The notes beneath the pieces are model-generated. The model had not been told where the DNA came from, did no database searches, and worked only from the letters and a program-made list of their open reading frames with translations. A stretch of 64,000 bases of DNA from Paramoeba atlantica (taxonomy: Eukaryota > Discosea), in assembly GCA_977017575.1 (NCBI GenBank), contig CDRNVI010000060.1:372001-436000 (forward strand). Reading direction: 5' to 3'. Shown one piece after another: positions 9,700 through 20,599 of this stretch (positions are counted from its first letter, which is position 1; the number at the start of each line of letters is the position of its first letter). The position numbers and the translations under genes are program-made.

Positions 9700-10392
9700 T
9701 TAAAGTTTCTTTGCTCCTCTAAAATTTGCAGTTTTTCCCAAATTTGCTTATTTTTTCGTTTTCTCCATTTCGTCTCAGTTTTATGCCGCGAAAGCGATCC
9801 CGTTCTATGCAGAACAAAGGATCTGTCTCCGATAGATCTCGTTGTTTTGGACTTTCCCCCAAAATCCCCAGATCTTAACCCCATTGAAAACAATTGGGAA
9901 ATTATGGATGCCTTTATTAAAAATGGTACAAATCCAGAAAATACATGTATTGGGTCGAAAAACGGTGGTATGCCAAATATTTCCAAAATCGGACAAAATA
10001 CAAGACCTGTAGTTGGGGGGTAAAAGACGCTGATCACCACTGTAGGACTGAACTCTTGTTTTCTATTGAAAGAGCGGTTGATTACATTAAAACAGATGGT
10101 CATGACACGCTCATTAACACTTTAAACAACATGCCGCGGCGTTTCGACATAGTAGTAGAAAAAAAAGGAGAAAGTTGTAATTATTAGTCGTCTAAAACCT
10201 TTCTCACAATTTTTGCATTTTGACGTTTTTGGGCTTCTTGTCAGTTGAACATCCCCCTATACCCCGGGAAACTGCCTTTTCTAAAACATAGAACTCTGCG
10301 AGAGCTCTCGAATGCGCTATCATTTTCCAAAATTGGAAAGGTTTTGCAATTTTTAGACCCCCCGCAGCATCTGATTTACCCCCCTGTATGTA
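9700..10392 (+). mobile_element. internally deleted Tc1/mariner copy, related to 5073-6627
   Basis: The transposase start MPRKRSRSMQNKGS (ATG about 9782) is joined after some 60 nt to the C-terminal block FPPKSPDLNPIENNWEIMD and, in another frame, ...IVVEKKGESCNY ending at 10187. The right end carries CGAGAGCTCTCGAATGCGCT and GATTTACCCCCCTGTA, matching the right end of the intact element. The left terminal repeat is missing and most of the catalytic core is deleted, so it is a dead, old copy. Confidence 0.75.
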
Positions 10393-10618
10393 TCTACAAA
10401 GGAAAATGTCGAACCCAGCCACATTTCTCCTGGCCATTGAAGTAGGTGCCAGGGGAAAGCTCAACAGCTCAACTCGAGCACTGAACTCCCTTTTTGGTGG
10501 AAACAAGGCCACCGCCTCGCGATGTCGGCAGCATATGGTAACAAGAGCCCTTAGTGGGAGTTTCAAAAATTTTAATAATCGCGACATTGAGCAGTGGAGT
10601 GAGGGCACGTGCTGGTGA
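10391..10618 (+). pseudogene. 3' end of a LINE endonuclease domain
   Basis: Encodes ATFLLAIEVGARGKLNSST and ...RCRQHMVTRALSGSF, which align with the C-termini at 32990-33110 (ALIFEIGARGMPNATAS) and 48780-48980 (ALAFEIGARGLPSGSC). Only the last 75 residues of the restriction-like nuclease module remain, starting exactly where the mariner fragment ends. Confidence 0.65.
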
Positions 10619-11261
10619 AGAGTTTTAAAAACCTAGGAGAAACTCGCCTTGTGCGAGGATTGCGTGCTAGTCATGCATCTTCTAGGTATCAATCTCTGCA
10701 GTTAAACTGCATGAATATCAAAAATTGTCTCATTTAAGCGAAGACCAAATCGTGAAGTGGTTTTGTAGACGACGAAAGCAAAGGTAAACGTCAAGACCTT
10801 TACTCGTTATTCTCAAGAAATAATATTATTAGTGTCTCAAGCTCACTATATTCGTTGGCTTAATACAGGAGGAACCGTCAATTTAATGCAAAAAGATGAG
10901 ACTTGTACGTAAGATGAGTAATAAGGTTGTTTTGTCAGACATCCAACTCTTTTGTGAATCTGTGCTGATGCAATAAGCAAGAATGGGTCAAAAAAGGTGG
11001 AAGAAGTGATTAAAAGATAGATATAGTCATGTAACGAGAAACACGAAGAATTTGAGAAGTATTTTGGAAAAAAACATTTTCTTGCGCAATTTAGGTAGTA
11101 ATTTTTTCTTTCTTTTTTGCTAGAACAGGGCGATAATAAATGTTTTGAAAAAAGTGTGAAATAATGCTTCACTTTGACCGCAAGGTATCACTAGAAAAAA
11201 CTGGTTATCTGAAAATCGTGAGTAGCACTTTCCTATGAATAAGATATTTACCGCATCTGTG
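10619..11261. other. no gene seen; solitary MITE-like end
   Basis: AT-rich, no coding signal. At about 11158-11182 the block AATAATGCTTCACTTTGACC matches the ends of the element at 19957-20595, indicating one lone terminal repeat of that family. Confidence 0.45.
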
Positions 11262-12198
<937 letters not shown>

Positions 12199-12202
<4 letters not shown>

Positions 12203-13868
12203 TGAGGGTTGGTAGTCCTAATCTGGGCTTACCCAGAGAGGGTCCACCAACCCGTCATTATCACGGCGCAGTAGACGCGCCATGGCAAGCATGGCACCAT
12301 GAAGGCCATAAAAAAAACATGTTTTGACAACACCGGACTTGAAACCCGCCCTGCACCAAAATCCAAAAACTAATTCGGCGGAATTCAAGAAGTTTCGATA
12401 GAGCGTGTTGCCGCTGTATGACACAGCGTGGAGCCGCTCGCATGGAGTGTGGAGCAGCTGTTTTGGCAGCGTGGAGCCACTCATGCTGATTTATAGGAGC
12501 GTGGAGCCGCTGTTTGACACAGCGTGGAGCCGCTCGCATGGTGAGTGGAGCCGATTTTTGGCAGCGTGGGGCCACTCGTGCTGATTTGACGGAGCGTGGA
12601 GCCGCTGTTTGACACAGCGTGGAGCCGCTCGCATGGAGTGTGGAGCAGCTGTTTTGGCAGCGTGGAGCCACTCATGCTGATTTGATGGAGCGTGGAGCCG
12701 CTGTTTGATACAGCGTCAAACCGCTCCCATGTAGTGTAGATCCGCTGCTCCTGCAGCGTCGAGCCACTCATGCCGATTTATAGGAGCGTAAATCCGCTGT
12801 TTGATGCAGCGTCGAACCGCTCGCATGGAGTGTAGATCTGCATGTAGCGCTGAATCAGTCACGTTGATTTGATTGAGAATATGGCGTTTGATACAGAATA
12901 TGACCGTTCGTATCAAGGGTACTGCCTCTCGTGGAATTCCCATGGAGCGTGTGACGGCAGTTGGATACAGCGTCGGTCTGGATGACTACAGTTCCACGAG
13001 TGGACTCTGACTCGTTTTAATTATTACGTTTTGGATACGCCATGCCTTTTGTAAGTGTGGTATCCCTGCATCTTAGATGATGCGTAAGTTAATGGAACCC
13101 TAAATGACCAGTGCCATTGAGTCGTAGTTACTCGTTTAGTGGAGGGTTTCTAGGTTTTAATGCAGCGGCCTTTCCTAGAGTAGTTCCACTAGTAAGAGTA
13201 GTAAGAATGCTAATTCAGTATAGATTCCTAGTAATACAAGTAGAGACTAGTTGAAGTAGCATAGTTCTGTATAGTTCTGGTGGTTTACACGTGTGTGTAT
13301 GTAGGGTTGCCGTCCGAATAATAGACGTGATAAAGATTCCGAGAATGATGGTGTGCTCGACTTCATTCATTGAACCAACGACTCACTGTATCTCAATTTA
13401 ATTTCTGTTGAGTTAAACTATTGCGAGCGAGGCTTCATACACATCTTGTCGTGTATGTATCCTTCCTTTCAAAGGATGTCTGTATCAAACTTCAATCATG
13501 TATCACGGTGTCTGGTTAAATTATACGTTATGTAGTTGCAATATTTCGTTTCGTATTTATTATTACTAACTTTATTTATTTACTATAGTAACAATATTTA
13601 TTTTAGTTTTCCTAATTTTTCTCTAAATGAATTTCCCGACAGCGTATTGAAGCCTTTTCGACATTCGACTTGCTCGGATGCTGGAGAGACCACTTCTTGC
13701 GTGTCGTCGGCCCCTTCAGTGGGATGTGCCTGAGTATCCATGAATGTGCCTTTTTTTCTGGCCTTCATGGTGCCAGGCCTGCCATGGCGCGTCTACTGCG
13801 CTGTGATAATGACGGGTTGGTGGACCCTCTCTGGGTAAGCCCAGATTAGGACTGCCAACCCTCACATT
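12199..13868. mobile_element. DNA transposon with ~118-bp terminal inverted repeats, no transposase
   Basis: Positions 12199-12316 and 13751-13868 are inverted copies with only a few differences, starting AATGTGAGGGTTGG. The ends themselves fold: GGGTTGG near the terminus pairs with CCACCAACCC further in. The interior carries a 114-nt tandem array (12390-12900) and otherwise AT-rich DNA without a gene, so the element is non-autonomous. Its left end overlaps the right end of the GAAA element by a few bases. No clear target duplication was found. Confidence 0.75.
12390..12900. repeat. tandem array, ~114-nt unit, about 4.5 copies
   Basis: Each unit contains GAGCGTGGAGCCGCTGTTTG, a second CAGCGTGGAGCCGCTCGCAT and a CAGCGTGGAGCCACTCATGC block separated by short spacers. 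Copies diverge toward the right. The unit itself is made of three related ~38-nt subrepeats built on GCGTGGAGCC.CT. Confidence 0.85.
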
Positions 13869-14067
13869 CTGCAGCTGTTACCCACACATTACGTCGACGA
13901 ATGTGCATCAAATTTGAGGTAGCTTTTTAATGTGGTAATTTGGTACTAACGGACCAAGTCTTCTAGGGTGGTACTCTGTCTCTCATTGATTTTAGTAAAT
14001 GACAAGTCAGAGGTTTCGAAGAAAATTTATAAAAATTGCGAAATTTATAAATTTTTTAAATACTATA
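13869..14067. other. intergenic with shared 22-nt block
   Basis: No gene. AACGGACCAAGTCTTCTAGG (about 13949-13968) recurs identically at about 42806-42825, the only similarity between the two places that I could see. Confidence 0.4.
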
Positions 14068-14381
14068 CCCCCCCTGCTTATGAGTTCCGCGGTTTTAAGA
14101 AAAAGGAACTCATAAGCGTACCAGACCAGAAATCGAGCCATAAAAAGTGAAAATTCGGGCTCGCGGCGCTTGGCGCCGCGGGTTCTCCTTTACAAAGATA
14201 CTGGGGCTAAAAAGACTAACCGCTTGGCGAGCGAGTCTGTGGAGCAGACTGACGTAGTAGTTGGGGATTTCATGAATTTTTGTTCTGTGCGATCGCTTCC
14301 CGAATAGTGGGTACAAAAACATTCGTCTTAGAAAAGGGAACTCATAAGCGTACCAGAATTGGGGGAACTCATAAGCAGGAG
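14068..14381. mobile_element. small MITE, ~314 bp
   Basis: Ends CTGCTTATGAGTTCC (left, after a C run) and its complement GGAACTCATAAGCAG (right) lie inside TA dinucleotides. The motif GGAACTCATAAGC occurs again inside each end, making four copies. The interior has a GC-rich hairpin at about 14160-14180 and no coding capacity. Confidence 0.6.
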
Positions 14382-14616
14382 TATAGGTATAGTAATTAAA
14401 ATATCGTAATTGTGTTTAGGAAGGCGTGATAATGGTGTTTTTCTATAAATTTAATTCAAGGGGTTTTCGATGGAATGTGCCAAGCGGGCGTGAATAATGA
14501 GACTGATTCGAAACATTACTTCATAAAATACTGCAGAAGCGCAATGTAAGGTCCACGAAACACAATAGGGAATGCATAAAAACACACAATTGAAACTTTG
14601 CTATCATAACCTCGAC

Positions 14617-15276
14617 CTAATGGTCTGCTTTCTTTCCTCGGACCTTCTCTATGGACCCCAAAGATTTCGTTCTTTTAATCTCTCTAATCTGTGTATTCGT
14701 CCATGATCTACTGCACAACGATTTCGGGAGTGCTGCAACATTGATCGTTCCTTTTAGCTGGTAATTCGCATTCAAAATCAAGGTACTTAACCGCTCATGA
14801 AGGGTGTGAAGCGTTAGTGTACCATCAAATCTGTTTTTCGCAATGTTTAGATGTTCTAACGTGTGTGGCAGCTTCAGCAGATTTACATCTCCGGTAAATT
14901 GGTTCTGCTGAAGCAACATCGTGACAAGGATAGGTGGCAGTTGGTCAAACAACACAGTTCCTTCAAAAAAATTGCACGAGAGGTCGATGTGAAGAATTGT
15001 CTTCGGGAGACTTTCCCAGTTCAGCGGGCCACTGCGGCTCCAGTTGGACCACAGCAAATGTGTGACTTCGCGGGCCGCATTACAGGTGACGCCTACCCAA
15101 TCACAGGCAGAGTACTTCGAGGTCCATGAGGGGGAAGGGTTTCGAATGTTTAGTATAAACTTGTCAAGTTGTAATTCCTGGGGAAGTCCCACCCCGTGGA
15201 CTTTGCCGGCGCGCCACGACGAACCGCTGGATGGTTCGTCGCGAAGGTGAAACAAAGGAGTGAGGCACAAATGCAT
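14617..15276 (-). CDS. leucine-rich repeat protein
   Basis: 219 residues from an ATG at 15276. After a ~45-residue start, an LRR N-cap-like segment (WTSKYSACDWVGVTCNAARE) leads into four to five LRRs of the 23-24-residue type, for example LPKTILHIDLSCNFFEGTV, LPPILVTMLLQQNQFTGDV, LPHTLEHLNIAKNRFDGTL and LSTLILNANYQLKGTI. The C-terminus (about 30 residues) is basic and unlike an LRR. Such short LRR proteins are common in euglenozoans and usually bind proteins. No clear signal peptide or anchor is seen, so it may be a truncated member of a larger family. Same strand as all other host genes. Confidence 0.65.
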   Translation of the reverse strand: MHLCLTPLFHLRDEPSSGSSWRAGKVHGVGLPQELQLDKFILNIRNPSPSWTSKYSACDWVGVTCNAAREVTHLLWSNWSRSGPLNWESLPKTILHIDLSCNFFEGTVLFDQLPPILVTMLLQQNQFTGDVNLLKLPHTLEHLNIAKNRFDGTLTLHTLHERLSTLILNANYQLKGTINVAALPKSLCSRSWTNTQIREIKRTKSLGSIEKVRGKKADH

Positions 15277-15526
15277 GCGTAGGTAGCGCGAGTGGATGGA
15301 TAATATATTTTTTTAATAATAAAACAATAATAAAATGATAAAATAGTTTACAAATGGTATAAATCGTATAAATGGCACGAAAATAGACCACCATTACCCC
15401 CCCTTACGGCAGTGCTCAAGGGCGCAAAATACGCCCGAGTGATTGAGGGGTGACTCCTTTTGCGCAGAGAGCAGTACTGGTTGTCCTTGCTTGTCCTTGT
15501 GGACGTGACGGTGGTGAACTCATTGG
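15277..15526. other. no gene seen
   Basis: AT-rich, then a small GC-rich part (15395-15480) with short self-complementary stretches such as GGGCGCAAAATACGCCC. No recognisable RNA gene. Confidence 0.3.
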
Positions 15527-15569
15527 CCCCGTCATAGTATGACGGGGTTCCACGTATGACATACGTGGA
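15527..15569. repeat. two adjacent perfect 21-nt palindromes
   Basis: 15527-15547 has arms CCCCGTCATA/TATGACGGGG around one G; 15549-15569 has arms TCCACGTATG/CATACGTGGA around one A. A single T separates them. Both could fold as back-to-back hairpins or act as dyad protein-binding sites. Confidence 0.8.
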
Positions 15570-16452
15570 CAAGAAAAGCGGAAGACGATTCGGTGACAGT
15601 TTTGAATTTATTTTGAACTGGGGCGTGAGTAGAAACTTGCACACAGGAGGCAAAAATCGACTCTCCACGTCAGCACCCATGCGCAAGACCCGAAAGCTCA
15701 TTTCAACGTTGTGAACTGAAAAGTAAAGTACAGGATTACAAACGTAGCTTTTGAAGAAACAATGTTTCGAACCAAATTCGCCGTGGAATTCGCTGTGGAA
15801 TATGAAAAGCAAGAAATCAAGTGGAGGAAACACGTGTGTGAGAGAGAAAGGGGAGAGAAAAATAGTTGTCAGAATGCAAATATTTCTGGTAGAACTAAAA
15901 TCTATCAATGTGATTCGCAGCCACGGGAGCGTCGCTTCTTTGGGCATTCGGGTATTCGCTTAATGCTGAGTAGGATGGCCCTTTACTACTCGATCGGGCC
16001 ACGCTTGTTTTATTTTCAACTAGTTGACTTTTAAAGTCAGGAGAGGAGTGAAGGGGAGTGCAGGCTGTAGAGGAGTGAGGAGTGCAGACTATAGAGGAGT
16101 GAAAGGGAGTGAAAGGGAGTGAAAAAAAAGTTTTAGTAATTGTTCCTCGTCTTGCTGAAAAAAAGCCTCGATGGTACCCCTCTGGGACGCGGCAAGCCCG
16201 AACAGAGCGCGTGCCTCGTACGGGGGAAAGGCCGAAACTCGAACAAACGAGTGTGTGGAGTTATGAGGTTCGATTTATTTGTCTTGTAAGTTTCCTCTCT
16301 TTCCCCGTCGACCGCTTTCTAACTTTACGGTTGTTTTTTTCACTGCACTTTCTGGGCAAATTTTTATTGGCTTGATGGTCACAAATTCTGATTTTGATGC
16401 TTTTGAGATAGGCATTGTGGGAGGGACGAGTTTTTGAGTGTTTTCTCATCTG
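15570..16452. other. no gene seen; GGAGTGAA-type minisatellite
   Basis: No coding sequence supported. At 16038-16125 a purine-rich minisatellite repeats GAGGAGTGAAGGGGAGTG-like units. The remainder is unremarkable. Confidence 0.45.
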
Positions 16453-16512
16453 TTTTTAACGATAAAGGTCTTCTGTCTTTAACGATAAAGATACAGTTTA
16501 TGTACCTTGTTG
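16453..16512 (+). other. spliced-leader relic with a partial second unit
   Basis: 16476-16512 reads TCTTTAACGATAAAG, then ATACAGTTTATGTACCTTGT, then TG. It is followed by TTTTATTTTAATC and an ATG at 16526. The same 37 nt, with C in place of one A, occurs on the minus strand at 63696-63732. Immediately upstream 16453-16467 repeats the SL 5' half (TTTTTAACGATAAAGG). I read this as the SL acquired by trans-splicing and copied into DNA with the LINE that follows. Confidence 0.7.
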
Positions 16513-16678
16513 TTTTATTTTAATCATGACACGTTTTTCGCGACTTCTATGTTCAGATTGTGGGACATAGTTCGTCCCCCATCTCCCCCATCACCGTTTC
16601 CGCGAAAAGTGTGCTCAACAGAGCAAGAAACGTGGCCCCAGTGATAAGAAACCGACCATAGCTCGCCTGGAGCATAAC

Positions 16679-17236
16679 ATGAGAACACTGGCCTTGCAGA
16701 TCCAGACTTTAAAAAAGAAAGCCTCCTCACCGCTGAGGCCTTCCAACACAAAGCCTTGTGCTGTCTGCAATAAACCTTTTTCTCCGTTCCAATTGAAACA
16801 CACCAAGTGTTCTTCATGCCACTTTGGGTCCAGTAAACCGGCCACGCCTCTCTCTTACAAGGCGCGAAGACCGGCCTCCCCGGCTAAAATAACCATGTTT
16901 CCTGAGGGAAAACCAGTCGTACATAAGCCGGACAACCACCGCACATTAAAGAACTCCCAGCCCATATTCTCGGGGCCCTTTACGCTACCTGGAAGAAAAT
17001 ATACCCGAACCCGATCTACCTTTGGTTCTTTTTCCTACGCAGACTTCGTTAAAATGCAAGCTCGTGAAAAGCCGGAAGCCGTCGGAGCTGCCAAGCGGAT
17101 TACACCCTCTAAGTCCAAGGAAAAACGCACCCTTACCCTGGACATGCGCGTCCAAGAAATTGAAAACAGATTCCAGAAAAAGCACTTAAGTACTCAGGAA
17201 AGGGAAAAATATTCCCGACTCATCAGAGTATTATAG
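16679..17236 (+). CDS. LINE ORF1, zinc-ribbon protein
   Basis: 185 codons, basic, with a CxxC...CxxC ribbon (CAVCNKPF...CSSCHFG, about residues 28-52) followed by Lys/Arg/Pro-rich sequence. Such proteins bind the element's RNA. An earlier ATG at 16526 directly after the SL starts a short frame (MTRFSRLLCSDCG) that hits a stop, suggesting the original ORF1 began there and is now frameshifted. It ends 17 nt before the ATG of ORF2. Confidence 0.6.
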   Translation: MRTLALQIQTLKKKASSPLRPSNTKPCAVCNKPFSPFQLKHTKCSSCHFGSSKPATPLSYKARRPASPAKITMFPEGKPVVHKPDNHRTLKNSQPIFSGPFTLPGRKYTRTRSTFGSFSYADFVKMQAREKPEAVGAAKRITPSKSKEKRTLTLDMRVQEIENRFQKKHLSTQEREKYSRLIRVL

Positions 17237-17253
17237 AACAGCAAACTCTCGAA

Positions 17254-18735
17254 ATGCAGGCAATTACATCTCATATGAACCTCCAACTTTGCATGCTACA
17301 AAGCCTATACGATAAAGCAACGCAGCAAGAAAAAATTGGACGAATCAAAGAGCGGGAAGGCCACGTATGTTCTAAATTCGATAAGGTCTTTCTGGACGGA
17401 TCTTCACTTCGAACACACCTTGAAGTTCACGAAGCTCACATAAAGAAAATTATGATCTGGAGAGAGCACAACCTCCAGCGAATTGAGCAACGCAAGAGAC
17501 GCCACCTACAGGATGACTTTGAGGGGGGATTTCTCTCGCTTCTCGAGGAATTTTACGAGACATTTCCTAATCCCACGGAGCATTTAGTCAAGAAGAGACG
17601 CCCAGTCCTTCGTACTGAAGTTCCATCTGCCCTACATCACGTCCCGACGAAAAAATGGGCTGATATTGAATGCCCAGAACAGCTTGATGTAGATGACGCC
17701 GAGGTAGATGGCGCCGAGGAGGCGACTTCCAACCAAGAAGGTGTTATCATCCCCCTATCGTTAGGGCCCCGGGAAAGCGGCCACATCCGTGTCCTTGGTC
17801 TCACAGCAAATAAGACCCTAGAGACACTTAGGGATGAAGTGGGACGAGCACTGGGCCTTCGCAGGCACATGGTCGTACTTATAGATGCGAGTACACGTAC
17901 TGAACCTCCTCTCGATCGGAAAATGTCGGAATTCTCCCCTCCGGGGTCGATCGGGGCGACCATACGCATTCCCGCGGGAGACCCGGAAGGCAAAGGGGTT
18001 CCCATACAAATCTTTGGAGCACACTCCTCAGGCATTCCAATACTACTCCCACCACACGTGGAACCGCAGTACCTACCTACCTTCTTATGTGAAGAGCTAG
18101 GCATTGATATGGAAATGTCTATTGCGTGGAGTGCGCAACACACCCAAGAATTGGGCACAATGTGGTGCTACTTACCCACACAAGCGCTCATAGCGAACTC
18201 TGGGTGGTCAAAAGCACAAGTACAGACCCAGTTGATTCGAGGGGGCATTGAAAGCAACCCTGGACCCGGAAAAAAGCGAGGTCGTCCACCTGGTAAAAAG
18301 ATCTCACAATCGGGAACATTAGACCTAGCCTCTATTCCGGTCGGAACGGTCTCGTATGGAGTGACACGTCCGAGGAGCGATCGGACTCCCCCCGACACGG
18401 AGATCTCCCTTGCGGATACGGAACAAGGACGCGAAACAATTCTAGAAAAGAGGGCAAGGGGGATACTACAAACGAATAGGAACTCCGTAAACCCACCGAA
18501 GAAAGGAGAGGACGATATAGTAACCGCCGACTTTCCAAGTCGACACCTCTTCGACATTGGAAGCCTCCGGAAAAAATACAACACTATTATTCGGAGACCC
18601 AGTTTTCGAAAACTATATCACCAGCAACTGCCATGCTGGAAAGAACTCTGCAGTGGCATATGTCGCAACTTCCTTGAGCAGAACGAGGATATCAGGCAAA
18701 AAATATCATGGAATCTTATGTGCACTGTAAAGTAA
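17254..18735 (+). CDS. LINE ORF2 N-terminal part with ubiquitin-like segment and 2A-like peptide
   Basis: 493 codons. Residues 35-65 hold a C2H2-like finger lacking one cysteine (HVCSKFDKVFLDGSSLRTHL). Residues about 175-250 read like a ubiquitin-fold domain (HIRVLGLTANKTLETLRDEV, GRALGLRRHMVVLIDA, SIGATIRIP). Residues 262-318 (PTFLCEELGID...WCYLPTQALIANSGW) are conserved in the copies at 7.7 and 32.7 kb. Then comes the 2A-like motif GGIESNPGP (residues 330-338), expected to make the ribosome release the upstream protein and continue. A Lys/Arg/Ser linker and a helical block (CWKELCSGICRNFLEQNE) follow before a stop, after which the RT region resumes in other frames. Confidence 0.65.
   Translation: MQAITSHMNLQLCMLQSLYDKATQQEKIGRIKEREGHVCSKFDKVFLDGSSLRTHLEVHEAHIKKIMIWREHNLQRIEQRKRRHLQDDFEGGFLSLLEEFYETFPNPTEHLVKKRRPVLRTEVPSALHHVPTKKWADIECPEQLDVDDAEVDGAEEATSNQEGVIIPLSLGPRESGHIRVLGLTANKTLETLRDEVGRALGLRRHMVVLIDASTRTEPPLDRKMSEFSPPGSIGATIRIPAGDPEGKGVPIQIFGAHSSGIPILLPPHVEPQYLPTFLCEELGIDMEMSIAWSAQHTQELGTMWCYLPTQALIANSGWSKAQVQTQLIRGGIESNPGPGKKRGRPPGKKISQSGTLDLASIPVGTVSYGVTRPRSDRTPPDTEISLADTEQGRETILEKRARGILQTNRNSVNPPKKGEDDIVTADFPSRHLFDIGSLRKKYNTIIRRPSFRKLYHQQLPCWKELCSGICRNFLEQNEDIRQKISWNLMCTVK
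18229..18267 (+). other. 2A-like ribosome-skipping motif
   Basis: Codes QLIRGGIESNPGP. The canonical core is D-x-E-x-N-P-G-P; here the first Asp is Gly, while E, N, P, G, P are all present. Separation would occur between the final Gly and Pro. A decayed version (RGCIEANPRP) stands at the equivalent place near 7845. 2A motifs near N-termini are known in several LINE clades, including trypanosome L1Tc. Confidence 0.7.
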
Positions 18736-18749
18736 TTTCTTTTCCTGTC

Positions 18750-19560
18750 GGAAAAGAAACTCACCCACAGGCAGCTTAGCCAAGAATTAAGGCTTAGAAT
18801 GTCCGAAAGGGAGCCAGAGTTTTATCCTCTACCTGAAGTGGAGAAAAAGGCAACCCAAGATCCGGCGGCGCGAGCGGAAGGCCTAATCAAGCTTGGAGCT
18901 TTAGGCCGTACGAGCTTTAGAATCAAGAAATAAAGTTGCGCTCTCATCGGAAGAAACGAGTAAAGTTATAGAAATATTATATCCTAGAGAATTTAGGGGT
19001 TTTAAAACGCTAAAAGCAAACTCGGAACCAGTCGAGGGAGCTGTCCTTACTCGTAGAGCCTTAAAACTTGCCAGAGGGTCGGCACCGGGACCTTCGGGGT
19101 GGACGAGGGAGCTCTTGACCCCGTTGTTGGAGTACCAAGACATTGTAGACTGCCTGTGCTGGGTGGTCAACGGTGTCCTACAGAACTCAAGGGAATCACA
19201 GCTCCAAGGAGTGTTAACGTGTTCTACTTTAGTTCTGTTAGGTAAAGAGGAGCACACTACAGGCGCAGTTCTCGCATGTAAGCCCATTGCGATGGGAGAA
19301 CTATTCCTCAAGCTAGCAGCTCAAATAGCTGTGGAACGCGCTGAATTGGAGACCAGCAAAATGTTTGCAGAAACACAAATGGGAGTAGGAACTAGAGATG
19401 GCGGCCCGGAAATCGTTTTACGAGCGCGCGACGCCTTTCGCGTTACAGATACAGCCGTTCTGCTGTCAATAGATATGAAGAACGCTTTCAACCCATTAGA
19501 GAGACAGGCAATCTTTAATGCATTAAAGGAGAAGAGTGAACTCTGCGAGTTACAGTGGTT
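18750..19560 (+). pseudogene. LINE reverse transcriptase, N-terminal half
   Basis: Successive frames encode LTHRQLSQELRLRMSEREPE, ARGSAPGPSGWTRELLTPLL (RT entry), CWVVNGVLQNS, KPIAMGELFLKLAAQIAVE, QMGVGTRDGGPE and the RT motif A LLSIDMKNAFNPLERQ. It breaks off at about 19560 where mariner end sequence begins. At least two frame changes occur relative to ORF2. Confidence 0.7.
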
Positions 19561-19956
19561 TCAGTTGATCTTGCTCCCCCTCGGAATTTTGATTTTTTTT
19601 ATCCATTTTTGCTCATTTTGCAGCATTGGAGAGATCTCGTTCCCCTAGCGAAGAGCTTTGCCGCCTTTTTTTCATAGAGGCCCCCTGGTGTCCCCTGGGT
19701 CCGAAAAACACTGTTTTTAAGAACGTTTTCTGTGTACACAACCATTTTTTGTCACATTTTCCGATTTTTTGTACATTTTGAACATGTAAGTACGAGCAAT
19801 AGTGTTCTAAATTGATAATTTGAAAGCTCTATGTCTAGTACCATCTCCATCGCCTAATTTAATGTAGTCAAAACCTCTACATTATGCAGACCAGACCCTC
19901 TAACCCCAAACAGGGGGGGTGCGTACAAGGATGGAATGACGAAAGAGAAGACAATC

Positions 19957-20595
19957 CGGTGAAAGTGAAGCATTATTGCGCCAAAAAAATATTTTTTTCT
20001 AATTTTCAAATATTGGTTTGAAACAAGTATGTTTTCTTTTAGAGTGTGTCAGATTATTAAAAATACAAACTTTTTTCACGGTTTATCACTATGAACTGCG
20101 CACAATAACACAATTAATTAAGTTGTCTGCTGGAAGTCGAACCGTAACGCGCACTGATGGCTGGCGAGCGAGTCGCTCGCTGGGAAAAGACTTACGGCAT
20201 GAGACAGTTAATCGTCCACGATCTTTGGTGCACACCAACACTGTTGAACGCATGAGTGAGATACTCAAGAAGGCAGTACGATCCCGTGGGAATGGGACCC
20301 TTGGGTATTTTGACGAAGAAAGAAAAGACGATCCCGTGGGAATGGGACCCTTGGGTACTTTGATGAAGAAAGAAAAGATTGACCAAAGTTCAGCGGAGAC
20401 GTCGTCAATGGTCTGAAGATCGGAAACAGCGAGGGAGATCCTTTAAAACAGCTGTGCGAAGATCTCTAATTAATGTGAAGACTCATCTTTTTAGAAGCGA
20501 AATCAAAAGAAATAAGTAGTAGCGGCCCATAAACGTAAAAAGATATCTGCATTTGTTTTTTTCAAAAAAGGCGCAATGATGCTTCACTTTGACCG
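19957..20595. mobile_element. MITE-like element with GTGAAGCAT ends
   Basis: About 25-bp inverted ends: left CGGTGAAAGTGAAGCATTAT then TGCGCC, right the complement (GGCGCAATGATGCTTCACTT then TGACCG). A lone end of the same family lies at about 11158-11182. The inside has a frame with VERMSEILKKAVR and a tandem duplication; its product is not recognised. Confidence 0.55.
20279..20380. repeat. tandem duplication, two ~51-nt units
   Basis: GATCCCGTGGGAATGGGACC plus CTTGGGTA(T/C)TTTGA(C/T)GAAGAAAG occurs twice back to back with two or three differences. Confidence 0.9.
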
Positions 20596-20599
20596 ACAA

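Noticed and set aside
15348-15947. Minus-strand frame of 199 codons
   Set aside because: Composition is Phe/Ser/Leu-rich with no motif, it crosses the twin palindromes, and the start is not supported.
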